Shown piece by piece: positions 7,643 through 16,748 of a stretch of DNA of 64,000 nt (the stretch's first letter is position 1; each line of letters starts with the position of its first letter). The notes beneath the pieces are model-generated. The model made no database searches and was not told the origin of the DNA. It saw only the letters and a program-made list of their open reading frames with translations. This DNA is from Paracoccus bogoriensis (lineage in GTDB: Bacteria; Pseudomonadota; Alphaproteobacteria; Rhodobacterales; Rhodobacteraceae): positions 1 through 64,000 of the forward strand of contig NZ_JAHYSR010000011.1 of the NCBI RefSeq assembly GCF_019431455.1, read 5' to 3'. The position numbers and the translations under genes are program-made.

Positions 7643-10126
7643 ATGCTACGATCCGTTCTTGCTGCGGCGCTGCTGGTCCTGACCATGGCGCTGGCCGCGC
7701 CTTTGTCCGCTCAGCAACGCCAACAGGTGATCAATTTCCAGACATGGGAACTGGTCGCAGAACGGGCCGAGGAACTGATCGTCAACCCCCAGGCGACCAA
7801 CGCCCAGCTTGCCCAGACCCGCGCCCGCATCGTCGAGTGGCGTGACCGGCTGCGCGAAGGGCAGAACGTCAACGCCGAGCGGATCGCAACGCTTCGCAGC
7901 CAGATCGACGCGCTTGGTCCCCCTCCGGCCGAAGGTGAGGCCGAGGCCGAGGAAACCGCCGCGCGCCGCGCCGAACTGAATCAGCAGCTTGCCACCGCCC
8001 AGGCCCCTCGCGTGGCCGCCGCCGAGGCCGTCAGCCGGGCCAATTCCGTGATCGCCCAGATCGACGAGGTGATGCGCCAACGTCAGGCGCTGGAGCTGAC
8101 CAAGCAGACGCCATCGCCGCTATTGCCAGGATCATGGGCACAGGCGATCTCGGCCAGCCTTTCCCTGGCCGAGGGCGTGGGCGCCGAGATCGCCTTGCGC
8201 GGGGCTGGGCCCGAGACGATGGCCGCCCTGCGCCCCAAGCTGCCCACGGTCATCGCCTATCTTCTGGCCGCACTGGCGCTGTTGACCTATGGCCGTGCCT
8301 GGGTTGATTCGCTGCCTTCGCGCCTGTCGGTCCGAGCCTCGGACCATTCGCGCGCGGTGCTGGCCTTCGTCACCTCGCTTGGCCAGATCGCGATTCCCAT
8401 GATCGGGGTGGCGCTGCTGATCAGTGCGTTGCAGGCGACGGGCCTGCCCGGCCCCTGGACGACGCCCTTTCTGAACGCGCTGCCCATGTCGGCGGTGATC
8501 CTGTTCGGCGGCGTCTGGCTGGCGCGGTCGCTGTTTCCGCAAAAGGCGATAGCCTATACCTCGCTGCACATGACCGAGGAAGCCCGCGTTTCGGCCGGGC
8601 GGATGGTGCGGGCACTGGCGGTGCTTTTCGCGGTTCATCACCTGATGACGCGGGCGGCGCTGCCTCTGGCCGGGCTCTATGAACAGGGCGAGGCGCAGGT
8701 CAGCCGCGTGCCGCTGCTTTTCCCCGAGGCCGGGGCGGGGGTCTGGCATCTGGCGCTGATCACGCTGGCGGGGCTGGCGATGGTGCGGCTTGGCAATATC
8801 CTGCGCCGTCTGACGCGCGAGGCGGTGACGCAGGATCTGTCCTATCGCCACTGGGTCATGGCCTGGGCCGGACGGCTGACGCGGGTCGTCGGTCCGCTGG
8901 CCATCCTGGCCACGGCAGCGGGCTATGTGAACCTGGGCAACCTGCTGGTCTGGCCCTGGCTTTTGTCCCTGGCTGTGGTTGCGCTGCTGATCCTGTTGCA
9001 GGACTTCATTGCCGACCTCTTCCACCTGTTGCAGCGCGGGGCCGAAGGCGCGCGCGAGGGGCTGGCGCCTTTGCTGATCGGCTTTGCGCTGGTCGTGCTG
9101 TCGATCCCCCTTTTCCTGCTGATCTGGGGGGCCTCGACCAGCGAACTGGCAGAATACTGGCAGCGCTTCCTTGCGGGGTTCAGCCTTGGCGGCGTCACGC
9201 TGTCGCCGGGCGCGGTGCTGATGCTTTTGATCGTCTTTGCGTTGGGCTATGGCCTCACGCGCGTCGTGCAGGGTGTGTTCCGAAACTCGATCCTGCCCAA
9301 GACCAAGCTGGACGCGGGTGGCCAGAATGCGGTTGTGGTCGGCCTGGGCTATGTCGGGATCTTCCTTGCCGCACTGGTCGCCATCACCTCGGCGGGGATC
9401 GACCTGTCGGCCTTTGCCATCGTGGCGGGGGCCCTGTCGGTCGGCATCGGCTTTGGCTTGCAGAACATCGTGTCGAATTTTGTCAGCGGAATCATCCTGC
9501 TGATCGAACGCCCCGTCAGTGTGGGCGATTGGGTTAGCGCAGGCGGTCAGCAAGGTATCGTCAAGAACATCTCGATTCGTTCGACCCTGGTCGAGACCTT
9601 CGACCGGACCGAAGTCATCGTGCCCAACAGCGATTTCATCAGCCAGCCGGTCACGAACTGGACGCGGCACAACAAGATCGGGCGCATCATCATTCCCGTC
9701 GGCGTGGCCTATGGCAGCGATACCCGCAAAGTGGAACGCATCCTGCGCGAGATCACCGAAGACCATCCGCTGGTGGCCATCGACCCGCCGCCTTCGATCG
9801 TGTTCAGGGCGCTTGGTGCGGATTCGCTGGACTTCGAGATCCGGGCGATCCTGGCCGATGTCGGCACCGGGATCGGTGTCACCTCGGACCTTCTGCACGA
9901 GATCGTGCGCCGCTTCGCCGAGGAAGGAATCGAGATCCCCTTTGCGCAGCGCGATATCTGGCTGCGCAACCCTGAGGCCTTGCCGGGCCATACCGGCCCG
10001 CGCGAAGCCGCGCCGGCAGCCTTGCCCGGCCAGCCTGATCCGCGGATCGCCGCGGCGCGCCGGGAAACAGCCCGCGCCCTGCCTGACGAAGACGACGCCC
10101 CCGACCTCGATCTGGATGGCCGCTGA
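7643..10126 (+). CDS. Large MscS-family mechanosensitive channel with DUF3772 domain
   Basis: The 827-residue protein has a signal peptide (LAAALLVLTMALAAPLSAQQ), then a periplasmic helical DUF3772-type region to about residue 180. Roughly ten membrane segments follow, with an MscS core near 570-730. The core shows the pore helix with small residues (FAIVAGALSVGIGFGLQNIV), then ERPVSVGDWV and VIVPNSDFISQPVTNWT of the beta domain. The tail is acidic. It sits in the inner membrane and should open under membrane tension on hypo-osmotic shock. It starts 2 bases after cysK and ends 33 bases from the convergent transporter gene. Confidence 0.9.
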   Translation: MLRSVLAAALLVLTMALAAPLSAQQRQQVINFQTWELVAERAEELIVNPQATNAQLAQTRARIVEWRDRLREGQNVNAERIATLRSQIDALGPPPAEGEAEAEETAARRAELNQQLATAQAPRVAAAEAVSRANSVIAQIDEVMRQRQALELTKQTPSPLLPGSWAQAISASLSLAEGVGAEIALRGAGPETMAALRPKLPTVIAYLLAALALLTYGRAWVDSLPSRLSVRASDHSRAVLAFVTSLGQIAIPMIGVALLISALQATGLPGPWTTPFLNALPMSAVILFGGVWLARSLFPQKAIAYTSLHMTEEARVSAGRMVRALAVLFAVHHLMTRAALPLAGLYEQGEAQVSRVPLLFPEAGAGVWHLALITLAGLAMVRLGNILRRLTREAVTQDLSYRHWVMAWAGRLTRVVGPLAILATAAGYVNLGNLLVWPWLLSLAVVALLILLQDFIADLFHLLQRGAEGAREGLAPLLIGFALVVLSIPLFLLIWGASTSELAEYWQRFLAGFSLGGVTLSPGAVLMLLIVFALGYGLTRVVQGVFRNSILPKTKLDAGGQNAVVVGLGYVGIFLAALVAITSAGIDLSAFAIVAGALSVGIGFGLQNIVSNFVSGIILLIERPVSVGDWVSAGGQQGIVKNISIRSTLVETFDRTEVIVPNSDFISQPVTNWTRHNKIGRIIIPVGVAYGSDTRKVERILREITEDHPLVAIDPPPSIVFRALGADSLDFEIRAILADVGTGIGVTSDLLHEIVRRFAEEGIEIPFAQRDIWLRNPEALPGHTGPREAAPAALPGQPDPRIAAARRETARALPDEDDAPDLDLDGR

Positions 10127-10159
10127 CGGAAGGGGCGCTGACAGGGTAGGCGCCGAGTG

Positions 10160-11266
10160 TCAGGCGGCGCCGTTGCTGATCCGGTTCGGTTCGGTCTTGA
10201 CGGGATCGCCGCTGCCGTCATCGGGCAGCCCCTCGCGCGACAGCATCACCGCCACGGGGCGCAGCCAGGGCACATGGGCGCAGACGATCATCAGCGCGAC
10301 CATGATCGGCACGGCCAGGAACATGCCCGGTATTCCCCAGACCGCGCCCCAGAAGGCCAGCGACAGGATGATCCCGAAGCTGGACAGACGCAATGTCTGA
10401 CCCAGAAGCATCGGGTCCAGGACATTGCCGATCACGAATTGAACCAATGTGATCGAGACACCGATGATCGCCGTCATTGTCATGTCTCCGGACAGCACAA
10501 AGACCAGGATCGTGGCGATCGCCGTCGCGATGATCGACCCGACCGAGGGGATGAAGTTCAGGATGAAGGTCAGGATCGCCACAGCCATGGCCAGTTCCAG
10601 CCCTGCCGCGCGGAAAATCGCATAGACCAGCACGGAGGTGACGGCGCTGACCCCGGTCTTGACGACCAGATAGCGGTTCACGCGATGCATGATCGACGAA
10701 ATGATGCGCCGGATACGCAGGGCCTTGTCGGCGTCTTCGGTCAGGCGCTCGACCTTCAGCGGGAACCAGACGCGCTCGGCAAACATGAAGCCTACGAACA
10801 GGATCACCAGCACGCTGCCTTGCAGGATGCCGCCGGCCTGCCCGGCCAGGGACCGGATCCAGCCGGTGATGTTGAAGTTCGTGATCGTCAGCATGATCCG
10901 TTCCTGCGCCTCGGGGCCAAGACGTTCTGTCAGGGCGGGCAGGGCGACCAGCGCGCGTTCGGCATAGGTAATGGACAGGAACACGATCTCGTTGACCTGA
11001 GCCACAATCGTGGTCGAGACCCACAGGATGCCAAGCGCAATGGCGATCAGCGCCAGCGTCGTGGCCAGCCAGTTCGGCACCTTGAGCCGGGTCGAAATGG
11101 CATGAATCGCGTCCGATGTCAGCGAGAACAGGATGATTGCGATGGCCAGCGCGATCAGGATGAAGCGCGCCTGGACCAACATGAACAGCAAAAGCGAAAA
11201 GGCGATGATGCCCAGAAATCCGGTTTGCAGCCGTTCGCGCAAAACCGCTTCGTTCGATTGGTCCAC
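10160..11266 (-). CDS. AI-2E family transporter (PerM/YdiK-like permease)
   Basis: The protein has 368 residues and about seven or eight membrane helices in the typical arrangement: two hairpins at the N-terminus, a soluble middle segment, and then NFIPSVGSIIATAIATILV and the final helices. Substrates in the family vary or are unknown; some members export AI-2, others act as Na+/H+ antiporters. I chose the GTG at 11266 because GAGGGG lies six bases upstream. The ATG at 11317 falls inside the gyrA terminator hairpin and is an unlikely start. It reads in the same direction as gyrA, which lies upstream of that hairpin. Confidence 0.8.
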   Translation of the reverse strand: MDQSNEAVLRERLQTGFLGIIAFSLLLFMLVQARFILIALAIAIILFSLTSDAIHAISTRLKVPNWLATTLALIAIALGILWVSTTIVAQVNEIVFLSITYAERALVALPALTERLGPEAQERIMLTITNFNITGWIRSLAGQAGGILQGSVLVILFVGFMFAERVWFPLKVERLTEDADKALRIRRIISSIMHRVNRYLVVKTGVSAVTSVLVYAIFRAAGLELAMAVAILTFILNFIPSVGSIIATAIATILVFVLSGDMTMTAIIGVSITLVQFVIGNVLDPMLLGQTLRLSSFGIILSLAFWGAVWGIPGMFLAVPIMVALMIVCAHVPWLRPVAVMLSREGLPDDGSGDPVKTEPNRISNGAA

Positions 11267-11288
11267 GTCGCCCCTCGGGTGATGAAGA

Positions 11289-11314
11289 AATCCCGGCCCC
11301 TGATGGGCCGGGCC
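11289..11314 (-). terminator. Rho-independent-like terminator of gyrA
   Basis: CCCGGCCC (11292-11299) and GGGCCGGG (11305-11312) form a perfect 8-bp stem with a 5-base loop. On the minus strand it is followed by ATTTCTTC. It starts ten bases after the gyrA stop codon and would separate gyrA from the transporter gene. Confidence 0.6.
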
Positions 11315-11321
11315 CATGGTG

Positions 11322-14102
11322 TCAGCCTTCCGACCCTTCGGTCAATGCCTCGCTGTCGCCCTGTTCGGCGATCCTGGCCACCGAAACGACGACCTCGCCA
11401 TTGGTGGTGTTGAAGACCTTGACCCCGCCGGCCGTGCGCGAGCGGAAGCTGATCCCCTCTACCGGCACCCGGATCGACTGCCCGGTCGAGCTGGCCAGCA
11501 TGATCTGGTCATCCATCTCGACCGGGAAGGCCGCGACCAGATCGCCGCCCCGCATCGCGCGGTCCATCGCCATGACGCCCTGACCGCCGCGGCCGCGCAC
11601 CGGGTAATCATGGGATGAACTGATCTTGCCCGCCCCACGCGCGGTGACGGTCAGGATCAGCTCTTCGGCTGCCGACATCTCGGCATAGCGTTCCTGGGTG
11701 ATACTGCCTTCGATCAAAGCCTCTGCGGCGTCCTCGTCCTCGTCGATCTCGGAGCCGTCATCCAGCGCGCCCGCCACGGCACGGCGCATCTTCAGATAGG
11801 CTGCGCGTTCGGCCGGGTCGGCCTCGAAATGGCGGATCACGGCCATGCTGACCACGCTATCGTCATCGGCCAGCCGGATGCCGCGCACGCCCGTCGAATC
11901 GCGGCCCTTGAACACCCGCACCGCCGTCGCAGGGAAGCGGATCGCGCGGCCCTTGGCGGTCAGCAGCATCACGTCGTCGTCGATGGTCGCCATGCGGGCG
12001 CCGATCAGGCTGACGCCTTCGGGCAGTTTCATGGCGATCTTGCCGTTCGATTTGACCGTAGTGAAGTCCGACAGCGCATTGCGCCGCACGTCGCCCGCTG
12101 AAGTTGCAAAGACGACCTGGTATTTCTCCCACTCGGTTTCGGGCGCATCGACCGGCATCAGCGCGGCGATCGAGACGCCGGGATTGATGGGCAGGATGTT
12201 GACGATGGCCTTGCCCTTGGCGGTCCGCCCCCCAAGCGGCAGCCGCCAGGTCTTGAGCCGATAGACCATTCCGTCAGTGGTAAAGAACAGAAGTTCGGTA
12301 TGCGTGTTGGCGACGAACAGCGTGGTGACAACGTCGTCTTCCTTGGTTGCCATGCCGGACAGACCCTTGCCGCCACGCCGCTGGCTACGGAACTCGGCCA
12401 GTGCGGTGCGCTTGATGTAGCCGCCCGAAGTGATGGTGACGACCATGTCCTCGCGTTCGATCAGATCCTCGTCCAGCATGTCGCCGGACCAGTCCACGAT
12501 CTCGGTGCGGCGCGGAACGGCAAAGAGGTCGCGCACCTCGCGCAGCTCGTCCGAGATGATGCCCATGATCCGATCGCGCGAGGCCAGGATCGCCAGATAA
12601 TCGCGGATGGCATCGGCCAGCGATTGCAGCTCGTCCGTGACTTCCCTGACGCCGATCTGGGTCAGGCGTTGCAGGCGCAGGTCCAGGATGGCGCGAGCCT
12701 GGATCTCGGACAGGTTATAGGTGCCGTCCTCGTTCACCGGGTGCAGCGGGTCGTCGATCAGGCGCAGGTATTCCACGATCTCGTGCGCCGACCAGCGTCG
12801 CGCCATCAGCTTGTCGCGCGCTTCGGCCGCATCGGCCGAGCTGCGGATGGTCGCCACGACCTCATCGACATTGCTGACCGCGACAGCCAGGCCGCAGAGG
12901 ACATGGCTGCGCTCGCGTGCCTTGCGCAACTCGAACGCGGTGCGACGGGCCACCACCTGCTCGCGGAATGTGATGAAGTGGCTCAGGAAATCCCGCAGCG
13001 TCAGTTGCTCGGGCCTGCCGCCGTTCAGCGCCAGCATGTTGCAGCCGAAGGTCGTCTGCAACTGGGTGAATCGGAACAGCTGATTCAGCACCACATCCGG
13101 CGTCGCGTCGCGCTTGAGTTCGATCACCACGCGCACGCCGTGGCGGTCGGATTCGTCCTGGACCGAGGAAATGCCCTCGATCTTCTTTTCCTTGGCCAGT
13201 TCCGCGATGCGTTCGATCAGGCTGGACTTGTTCACCTGATAGGGGATCTGGTCCACGACGATGGCGAAGCGGTCCTTCCTGGGTTCCTCGATATGCGTCT
13301 TGGCGCGGATCGTCACGCTGCCGCGTCCTTCGAGGTAAGCCTTGCGCGCGCCGGAACGGCCCAGGATGATCGCGCCGGTCGGGAAATCGGGCCCGGGGAT
13401 GATCTCCAGCAGGCGTTCGGTGGGCAAATCGGGGTTTTCGATCAACGCCAGGGTGGCGTCGATCACCTCTCCCAGATTGTGGGGCGGGATGTTCGTGGCC
13501 ATGCCGACCGCGATGCCGCCCGCGCCGTTGACCAGCATGTTCGGGAAGCGCGCGGGCAGGACGGTCGGCTCGCGGTCCTTGCCGTCATAATTGTCCTGGA
13601 AATCGACCGTGTCCTTGTCGATATCCATCAGCAGGTAATTCGCCACCTTGTCCATGCGGACCTCGGTGTAGCGCATGGCCGCCGCCGCATCGCCGTCCAT
13701 CGAGCCGAAATTGCCCTGACCGTCCAAGAGCGGCAACGACATGGAAAAGTCCTGCGCCATCCGCACCAGGGCGTCATAGATCGCGCTGTCGCCGTGGGGG
13801 TGGTATTTCCCCATCACGTCGCCGACCGAGCGGGCGGATTTGCGATAGGGTTTGTCGGCGGTGTTGCCGCCCTCGTTCATCGCATAGAGGATGCGGCGGT
13901 GAACCGGCTTCAGCCCGTCGCGCAGATCGGGGATCGCGCGGCTGACGATGACCGACATCGCGTAATCCAGATACGAGGTCCGCATCTCGGAGGAAATGTC
14001 GATCACCGGCCCGTCGTGGTGCATCACCATGCGCGTTTCGGCGGTGGTTTCCTCGCCGCTCTCAGGGGTTTCGGGCAGATCGTCTTCTGGGGTGTCGGCC
14101 AC
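11322..14102 (-). CDS. gyrA: DNA gyrase subunit A
   Basis: 926 residues. GyrA breaks and rejoins DNA in the A2B2 gyrase that introduces negative supercoils. The catalytic tyrosine is Tyr145 in [10 protein letters not shown]. The quinolone-resistance region reads [18 protein letters not shown] with Ser106 and Asp110, equivalent to Escherichia coli Ser83 and Asp87, so no classic resistance substitution is present. The C-terminal beta-pinwheel carries the GyrA box [10 protein letters not shown]. An acidic 25-residue N-terminal extension is present. gyrB is not in the window. The dsbB gene lies upstream on the same strand with a 94-base gap. Confidence 0.98.
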   Translation of the reverse strand: MADTPEDDLPETPESGEETTAETRMVMHHDGPVIDISSEMRTSYLDYAMSVIVSRAIPDLRDGLKPVHRRILYAMNEGGNTADKPYRKSARSVGDVMGKYHPHGDSAIYDALVRMAQDFSMSLPLLDGQGNFGSMDGDAAAAMRYTEVRMDKVANYLLMDIDKDTVDFQDNYDGKDREPTVLPARFPNMLVNGAGGIAVGMATNIPPHNLGEVIDATLALIENPDLPTERLLEIIPGPDFPTGAIILGRSGARKAYLEGRGSVTIRAKTHIEEPRKDRFAIVVDQIPYQVNKSSLIERIAELAKEKKIEGISSVQDESDRHGVRVVIELKRDATPDVVLNQLFRFTQLQTTFGCNMLALNGGRPEQLTLRDFLSHFITFREQVVARRTAFELRKARERSHVLCGLAVAVSNVDEVVATIRSSADAAEARDKLMARRWSAHEIVEYLRLIDDPLHPVNEDGTYNLSEIQARAILDLRLQRLTQIGVREVTDELQSLADAIRDYLAILASRDRIMGIISDELREVRDLFAVPRRTEIVDWSGDMLDEDLIEREDMVVTITSGGYIKRTALAEFRSQRRGGKGLSGMATKEDDVVTTLFVANTHTELLFFTTDGMVYRLKTWRLPLGGRTAKGKAIVNILPINPGVSIAALMPVDAPETEWEKYQVVFATSAGDVRRNALSDFTTVKSNGKIAMKLPEGVSLIGARMATIDDDVMLLTAKGRAIRFPATAVRVFKGRDSTGVRGIRLADDDSVVSMAVIRHFEADPAERAAYLKMRRAVAGALDDGSEIDEDEDAAEALIEGSITQERYAEMSAAEELILTVTARGAGKISSSHDYPVRGRGGQGVMAMDRAMRGGDLVAAFPVEMDDQIMLASSTGQSIRVPVEGISFRSRTAGGVKVFNTTNGEVVVSVARIAEQGDSEALTEGSEG

Positions 14103-14196
14103 GGGTCGTCCTCAACATCTTGTTGGTCCGAGGTATAGCCGACAGGGCGGCGCGGGGCAATCTTGCCCCCGGATTTTCAGCGCCTTGAATGGCGTT

Positions 14197-14673
14197 TCAG
14201 GCGGGTTTGTCGCCCCGGCGGGCCGCCAGCAGCCACAGCCCCGCCAGACCCGCCGACAGGATCGCGTTCCAACCCGCCATCGAAATGCCCATGAACCGCC
14301 ACGCCACCTTGTCGCAGCGCACCACGGGCGCGGCTTGCAGGCGGTTCATCAGTTCGGCCGTGGACAGCCGCGCCAGATCGCCAACCCCGCCCGAGCAATG
14401 CGCCGGGCCCTGCCACCAGGCGATTTCGACCCCGACATGGTAAAGCGCCAGCCCCATCGCCGCGCCGGCCGCGATCATGCCCATAACCGCCAGCGCCCGC
14501 ACTCGGCCCGTCAGCCAGACCAGCCCCGCCACAGCCAGGGCCGCCACATGCGGCCAGCGCTGCAGGATGCACAATTCGCAAGGCGCATAGCCCGCCGCCT
14601 GAAAGCCAAGCGCGGCGATCAGCAGGAAACCCGACCCGGCCCCTGCCACAAGCGAAATCTGCGTGCCGTTCAT
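14197..14673 (-). CDS. dsbB: Disulfide bond formation protein B
   Basis: 158 residues, four membrane helices. DsbB reoxidises periplasmic DsbA and passes electrons to quinone. Both cysteine pairs are present: Cys32 and Cys35 in APCELCILQRW, and the second-loop pair Cys93 and Cys120. The start ATG at 14673 overlaps the stop of the upstream YqaA-type gene (ATGA), so the two are probably translationally coupled. Confidence 0.9.
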   Translation of the reverse strand: MNGTQISLVAGAGSGFLLIAALGFQAAGYAPCELCILQRWPHVAALAVAGLVWLTGRVRALAVMGMIAAGAAMGLALYHVGVEIAWWQGPAHCSGGVGDLARLSTAELMNRLQAAPVVRCDKVAWRFMGISMAGWNAILSAGLAGLWLLAARRGDKPA

Positions 14674-15251
14674 AGAACCCCCAGGACCAGAAAGCCGCCG
14701 ATCAGGCAGGCCATGAAGATGGTGAACACCAGGCCAAGCCGCCGCTCGATGAAATCGCGGATCGGCTCGCCGAAGCGCCACAGAAGGCCCGCGACGATGA
14801 AGAAGCGCAGCGACCGGCCCAGGATCGAGGTGGCGATGAACAGCGGCAGCGAAAAGCCCACCGCCCCCGAAAAGATCGTGATCACCTTGAAGGGAAAGGG
14901 CGTCAACGCCGCGATCAGCACCGCCCAGCCACCATGCAGCGCGAATTGCGCGGCAAGGCTGGCATAGGCGTCCTGTTTGCCATAGGCGGTCAGCACCCAT
15001 TGCCCCAGGCTGTCCATCAGCACCGCGCCGATCCAGTAGCCCAGCAGCGCCCCCAGAACCGACCCCGCCGTGCAGATCGTGGCAATGACCATCGCGCGGG
15101 CGCGCTGGGCCAGCACCATGGGGATCATCAGCACGTCGGGCGGGATCGGAAAGACCGAGCTTTCGACGAAACTGACCCCGAACAGGGCCGCATCGGCATT
15201 GCGGTGGCCCGCCAGGCCCATGGTCCAGTCGTAAAGCCTGCGCAGCATCAT
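14670..15251 (-). CDS. YqaA family inner-membrane protein (DedA/VTT-related)
   Basis: 193 residues with four to five predicted membrane helices. FVESSVFPIPPDVLMIPMVL at about residue 28 and a later ALTPFPFKVITIFSGAVG are the paired re-entrant motifs of the DedA/SNARE-associated (VTT) superfamily, as in YqaA. Family members are lipid scramblases or transport-linked proteins; the role of this branch is not settled. GAGGGGC precedes two consecutive ATGs; I use the first (15251). It is coupled to dsbB through a four-base overlap. Confidence 0.8.
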   Translation of the reverse strand: MMLRRLYDWTMGLAGHRNADAALFGVSFVESSVFPIPPDVLMIPMVLAQRARAMVIATICTAGSVLGALLGYWIGAVLMDSLGQWVLTAYGKQDAYASLAAQFALHGGWAVLIAALTPFPFKVITIFSGAVGFSLPLFIATSILGRSLRFFIVAGLLWRFGEPIRDFIERRLGLVFTIFMACLIGGFLVLGVL

Positions 15252-15484
15252 GCCCCTCGGATCATCGTTCCGGCGGTCATCCTGCCTGCCAGCCCCGAGG
15301 TCAAGTCCCTGCACCGCGCGGTCGCAAGGGCGTGATGCGGGAACGACCGGCCGGGCCTGGACGTTGGACGAGGTGCCGGGACCGTGTGGGGCGGGATGTC
15401 TTGCCTCTGACATGGCCCGAGGCAATATGACGCGTTCAACATCATTCGGTCCGTGCTGATCTTCGGGCCATGACGGAGGTTTCG

Positions 15485-15604
15485 ATGACCCTGATTGCAC
15501 TGACCCTGATCGGCGCGCTGAGCGCATTCGCCATCGCGCTGCGGCTGGCGGCGCCACGCCCGCGACCGGCTCCGATCCACGTCAGGCGCCGCAATCCACG
15601 CTGA
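15485..15604 (+). CDS. 39-residue single-pass membrane protein
   Basis: A GGAGG lies six bases before the ATG at 15485. The product is MTLIALTLIGALSAFAIALR followed by a Pro/Arg-rich tail ending HVRRRNPR. One N-terminal membrane helix and a basic cytoplasmic tail are predicted. Third positions are mostly G/C. It ends directly against the stop of the convergent 61-residue gene (stop to stop, no spacer). The strong Shine-Dalgarno makes a real gene likely; the function is unknown. Confidence 0.6.
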   Translation: MTLIALTLIGALSAFAIALRLAAPRPRPAPIHVRRRNPR

Positions 15605-15790
15605 TCAGCGGGGCAGGCGGGGGGCGCGCCCCTGATCCATCGTGGCCCAGTCGGGCCACAGCTCAAGCCATTCGGCCAGCACGATCAGCAACGCCACGCC
15701 GATCACGGCAAGGACCAGCCGCACCATGCGCGCGCTTGGAGGTTTTCGTGCCCATTTCACGGCCCTGAGCAGCCACACCATGTTGTTCAT
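15605..15790 (-). CDS. Small conserved-looking membrane protein, unknown
   Basis: 61 residues with one hydrophobic helix (VRLVLAVIGVALLIVLAEWL) between a basic N-terminus with WARKPPS and a short tail. Similar small proteins with an ARRPPS motif before the helix occur in Rhodobacteraceae, as far as I remember. Met1 or Met4 could be the start. It is convergent with the 39-residue gene and divergent from the ratA-like gene. The function is unknown. Confidence 0.65.
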   Translation of the reverse strand: MNNMVWLLRAVKWARKPPSARMVRLVLAVIGVALLIVLAEWLELWPDWATMDQGRAPRLPR

Positions 15791-15858
15791 GCCAGCCCCC
15801 CGCTGTAATCCCGGGTCGAAGTCGAACCGGACGCCGCCTCGAAATACAAGAGACCGCC

Positions 15859-16335
15859 TTGCCCCACCATCACGAAAGCCGCCACCTGCCCTATACGGCC
15901 CGACAGATGTATGATCTTGTTGCGGATATCGAAAGTTACCCGCAATTCCTGCCCTGGAACAGCGCCGCGCGCATCCGGTCGCGCCGCGAAACTGCCGAGG
16001 GCGCCGAGGAGATCGCGGCCGATCTGGTCATCAGCTTCAAGGTCTTTCGCGAACGGTTCGGCAGCCGCGTGCTGCTATGGCCCGCCGACAAGGATGGCCG
16101 CTTGCGGATCGACACCGAATATCTGGATGGTCCGTTCCGATACATGCGCAGCGGCTGGATCTTTGCCGATCGCCCCGAAGGAGGCTGTGACGTCGATTTC
16201 TTTGTGGATTTCGAGTTCCGCAACGCTATCCTGCAAAGGCTGATCGGCGTGGTCTTTCACGAGGCCATGTCGCGTATCGTGCGCGCCTTCGAGGATCGCG
16301 CAAGAAAGCTTTATGGAGGCGACGCATCCCGATGA
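15859..16335 (+). CDS. START/COQ10-domain protein, RatA-like
   Basis: 158 residues, START/polyketide-cyclase fold. The N-terminal ESRHLPYTARQMYDLVADIE followed by YPQFLPWN is the signature of the RatA/COQ10 family. In mitochondria and alphaproteobacteria this family binds ubiquinone and supports respiration; in Escherichia coli RatA was described as a ribosome-binding toxin. A quinone-related role is the better guess here because no RatB partner lies next to it. The start is a TTG at 15859, placed by homology with AAGAGA upstream. Its stop overlaps the next start (ATGA). Confidence 0.8.
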   Translation: MPHHHESRHLPYTARQMYDLVADIESYPQFLPWNSAARIRSRRETAEGAEEIAADLVISFKVFRERFGSRVLLWPADKDGRLRIDTEYLDGPFRYMRSGWIFADRPEGGCDVDFFVDFEFRNAILQRLIGVVFHEAMSRIVRAFEDRARKLYGGDASR

Positions 16336-16688
16336 CCCATTCCCCCGTAACCCGCGAACCCGACCTGATGCCGGCCAAGATCATCTATGCGCTTTACGCG
16401 CTTGGCTATTTCTCGGCGATTCCTTCGCTGATCGGGGTGGTTTACGCCTATATTGCGCGCGGCCGCAGCGAGATCGCCGACAGCCACCTGAATTTCCAGA
16501 TTCGCACCTTCTGGATCAGCCTTGCCATAGGCCTTCTGGCGATGATCACCATGATTGTGGGGATCGGCTTTCTGATCTGGATATTCCTGGCCGTCTGGGG
16601 CGTGGTTCGGGTGATTTCCGGGTTCCTGCTGGCCAATGAGGGCCGGCCCATCACCGGCACCCGCTATTGGGGGATCATGGCTTATTGA
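16332..16688 (+). CDS. DUF4870-like small membrane protein
   Basis: 118 residues with three hydrophobic segments: ALYALGYFSAIPSLIGVVYA, then ISLAIGLLAMITMIVGIGFL running into IWIFLAVWGVV. DSHLNFQIRTFWIS between the first two is typical of the DUF4870/Tic20-like small membrane family. No activity is known. It is coupled to the ratA-like gene by a four-base overlap and is followed by a hairpin shared with metK. Confidence 0.7.
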   Translation: MTHSPVTREPDLMPAKIIYALYALGYFSAIPSLIGVVYAYIARGRSEIADSHLNFQIRTFWISLAIGLLAMITMIVGIGFLIWIFLAVWGVVRVISGFLLANEGRPITGTRYWGIMAY

Positions 16689-16715
16689 TGGCCGGGCCGC
16701 ATAAGACAGGGATCG

Positions 16716-16742
16716 AGGGCCGCCCGTTCGGGGCGGCCTTGC
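16716..16742. terminator. Hairpin between convergent genes, possible bidirectional terminator
   Basis: GGCCGCCC (16718-16725), loop GTTCG, GGGCGGCC (16731-16738): an 8-bp G/C stem placed between the DUF4870-like gene and metK, which read towards each other. Only short T runs follow, so termination may be inefficient. Confidence 0.5.
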
Positions 16743-16748
16743 GTATCG

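Noticed and set aside
8132-9991. 619-codon minus-strand frame opposite the MscS gene
   Set aside because: Arg/Gln/His-rich shadow of a well-supported membrane protein; no domains.
12300-14138. 612-codon plus-strand frame opposite gyrA
   Set aside because: Shadow of gyrA, with the typical biased composition and no motifs.
15401-15425. TTGCCTC/GAGGCAA inverted repeat before the 39-residue gene as an operator
   Set aside because: Seven base pairs across an 11-base loop is easily chance in this composition, and part of it doubles as a weak promoter match.
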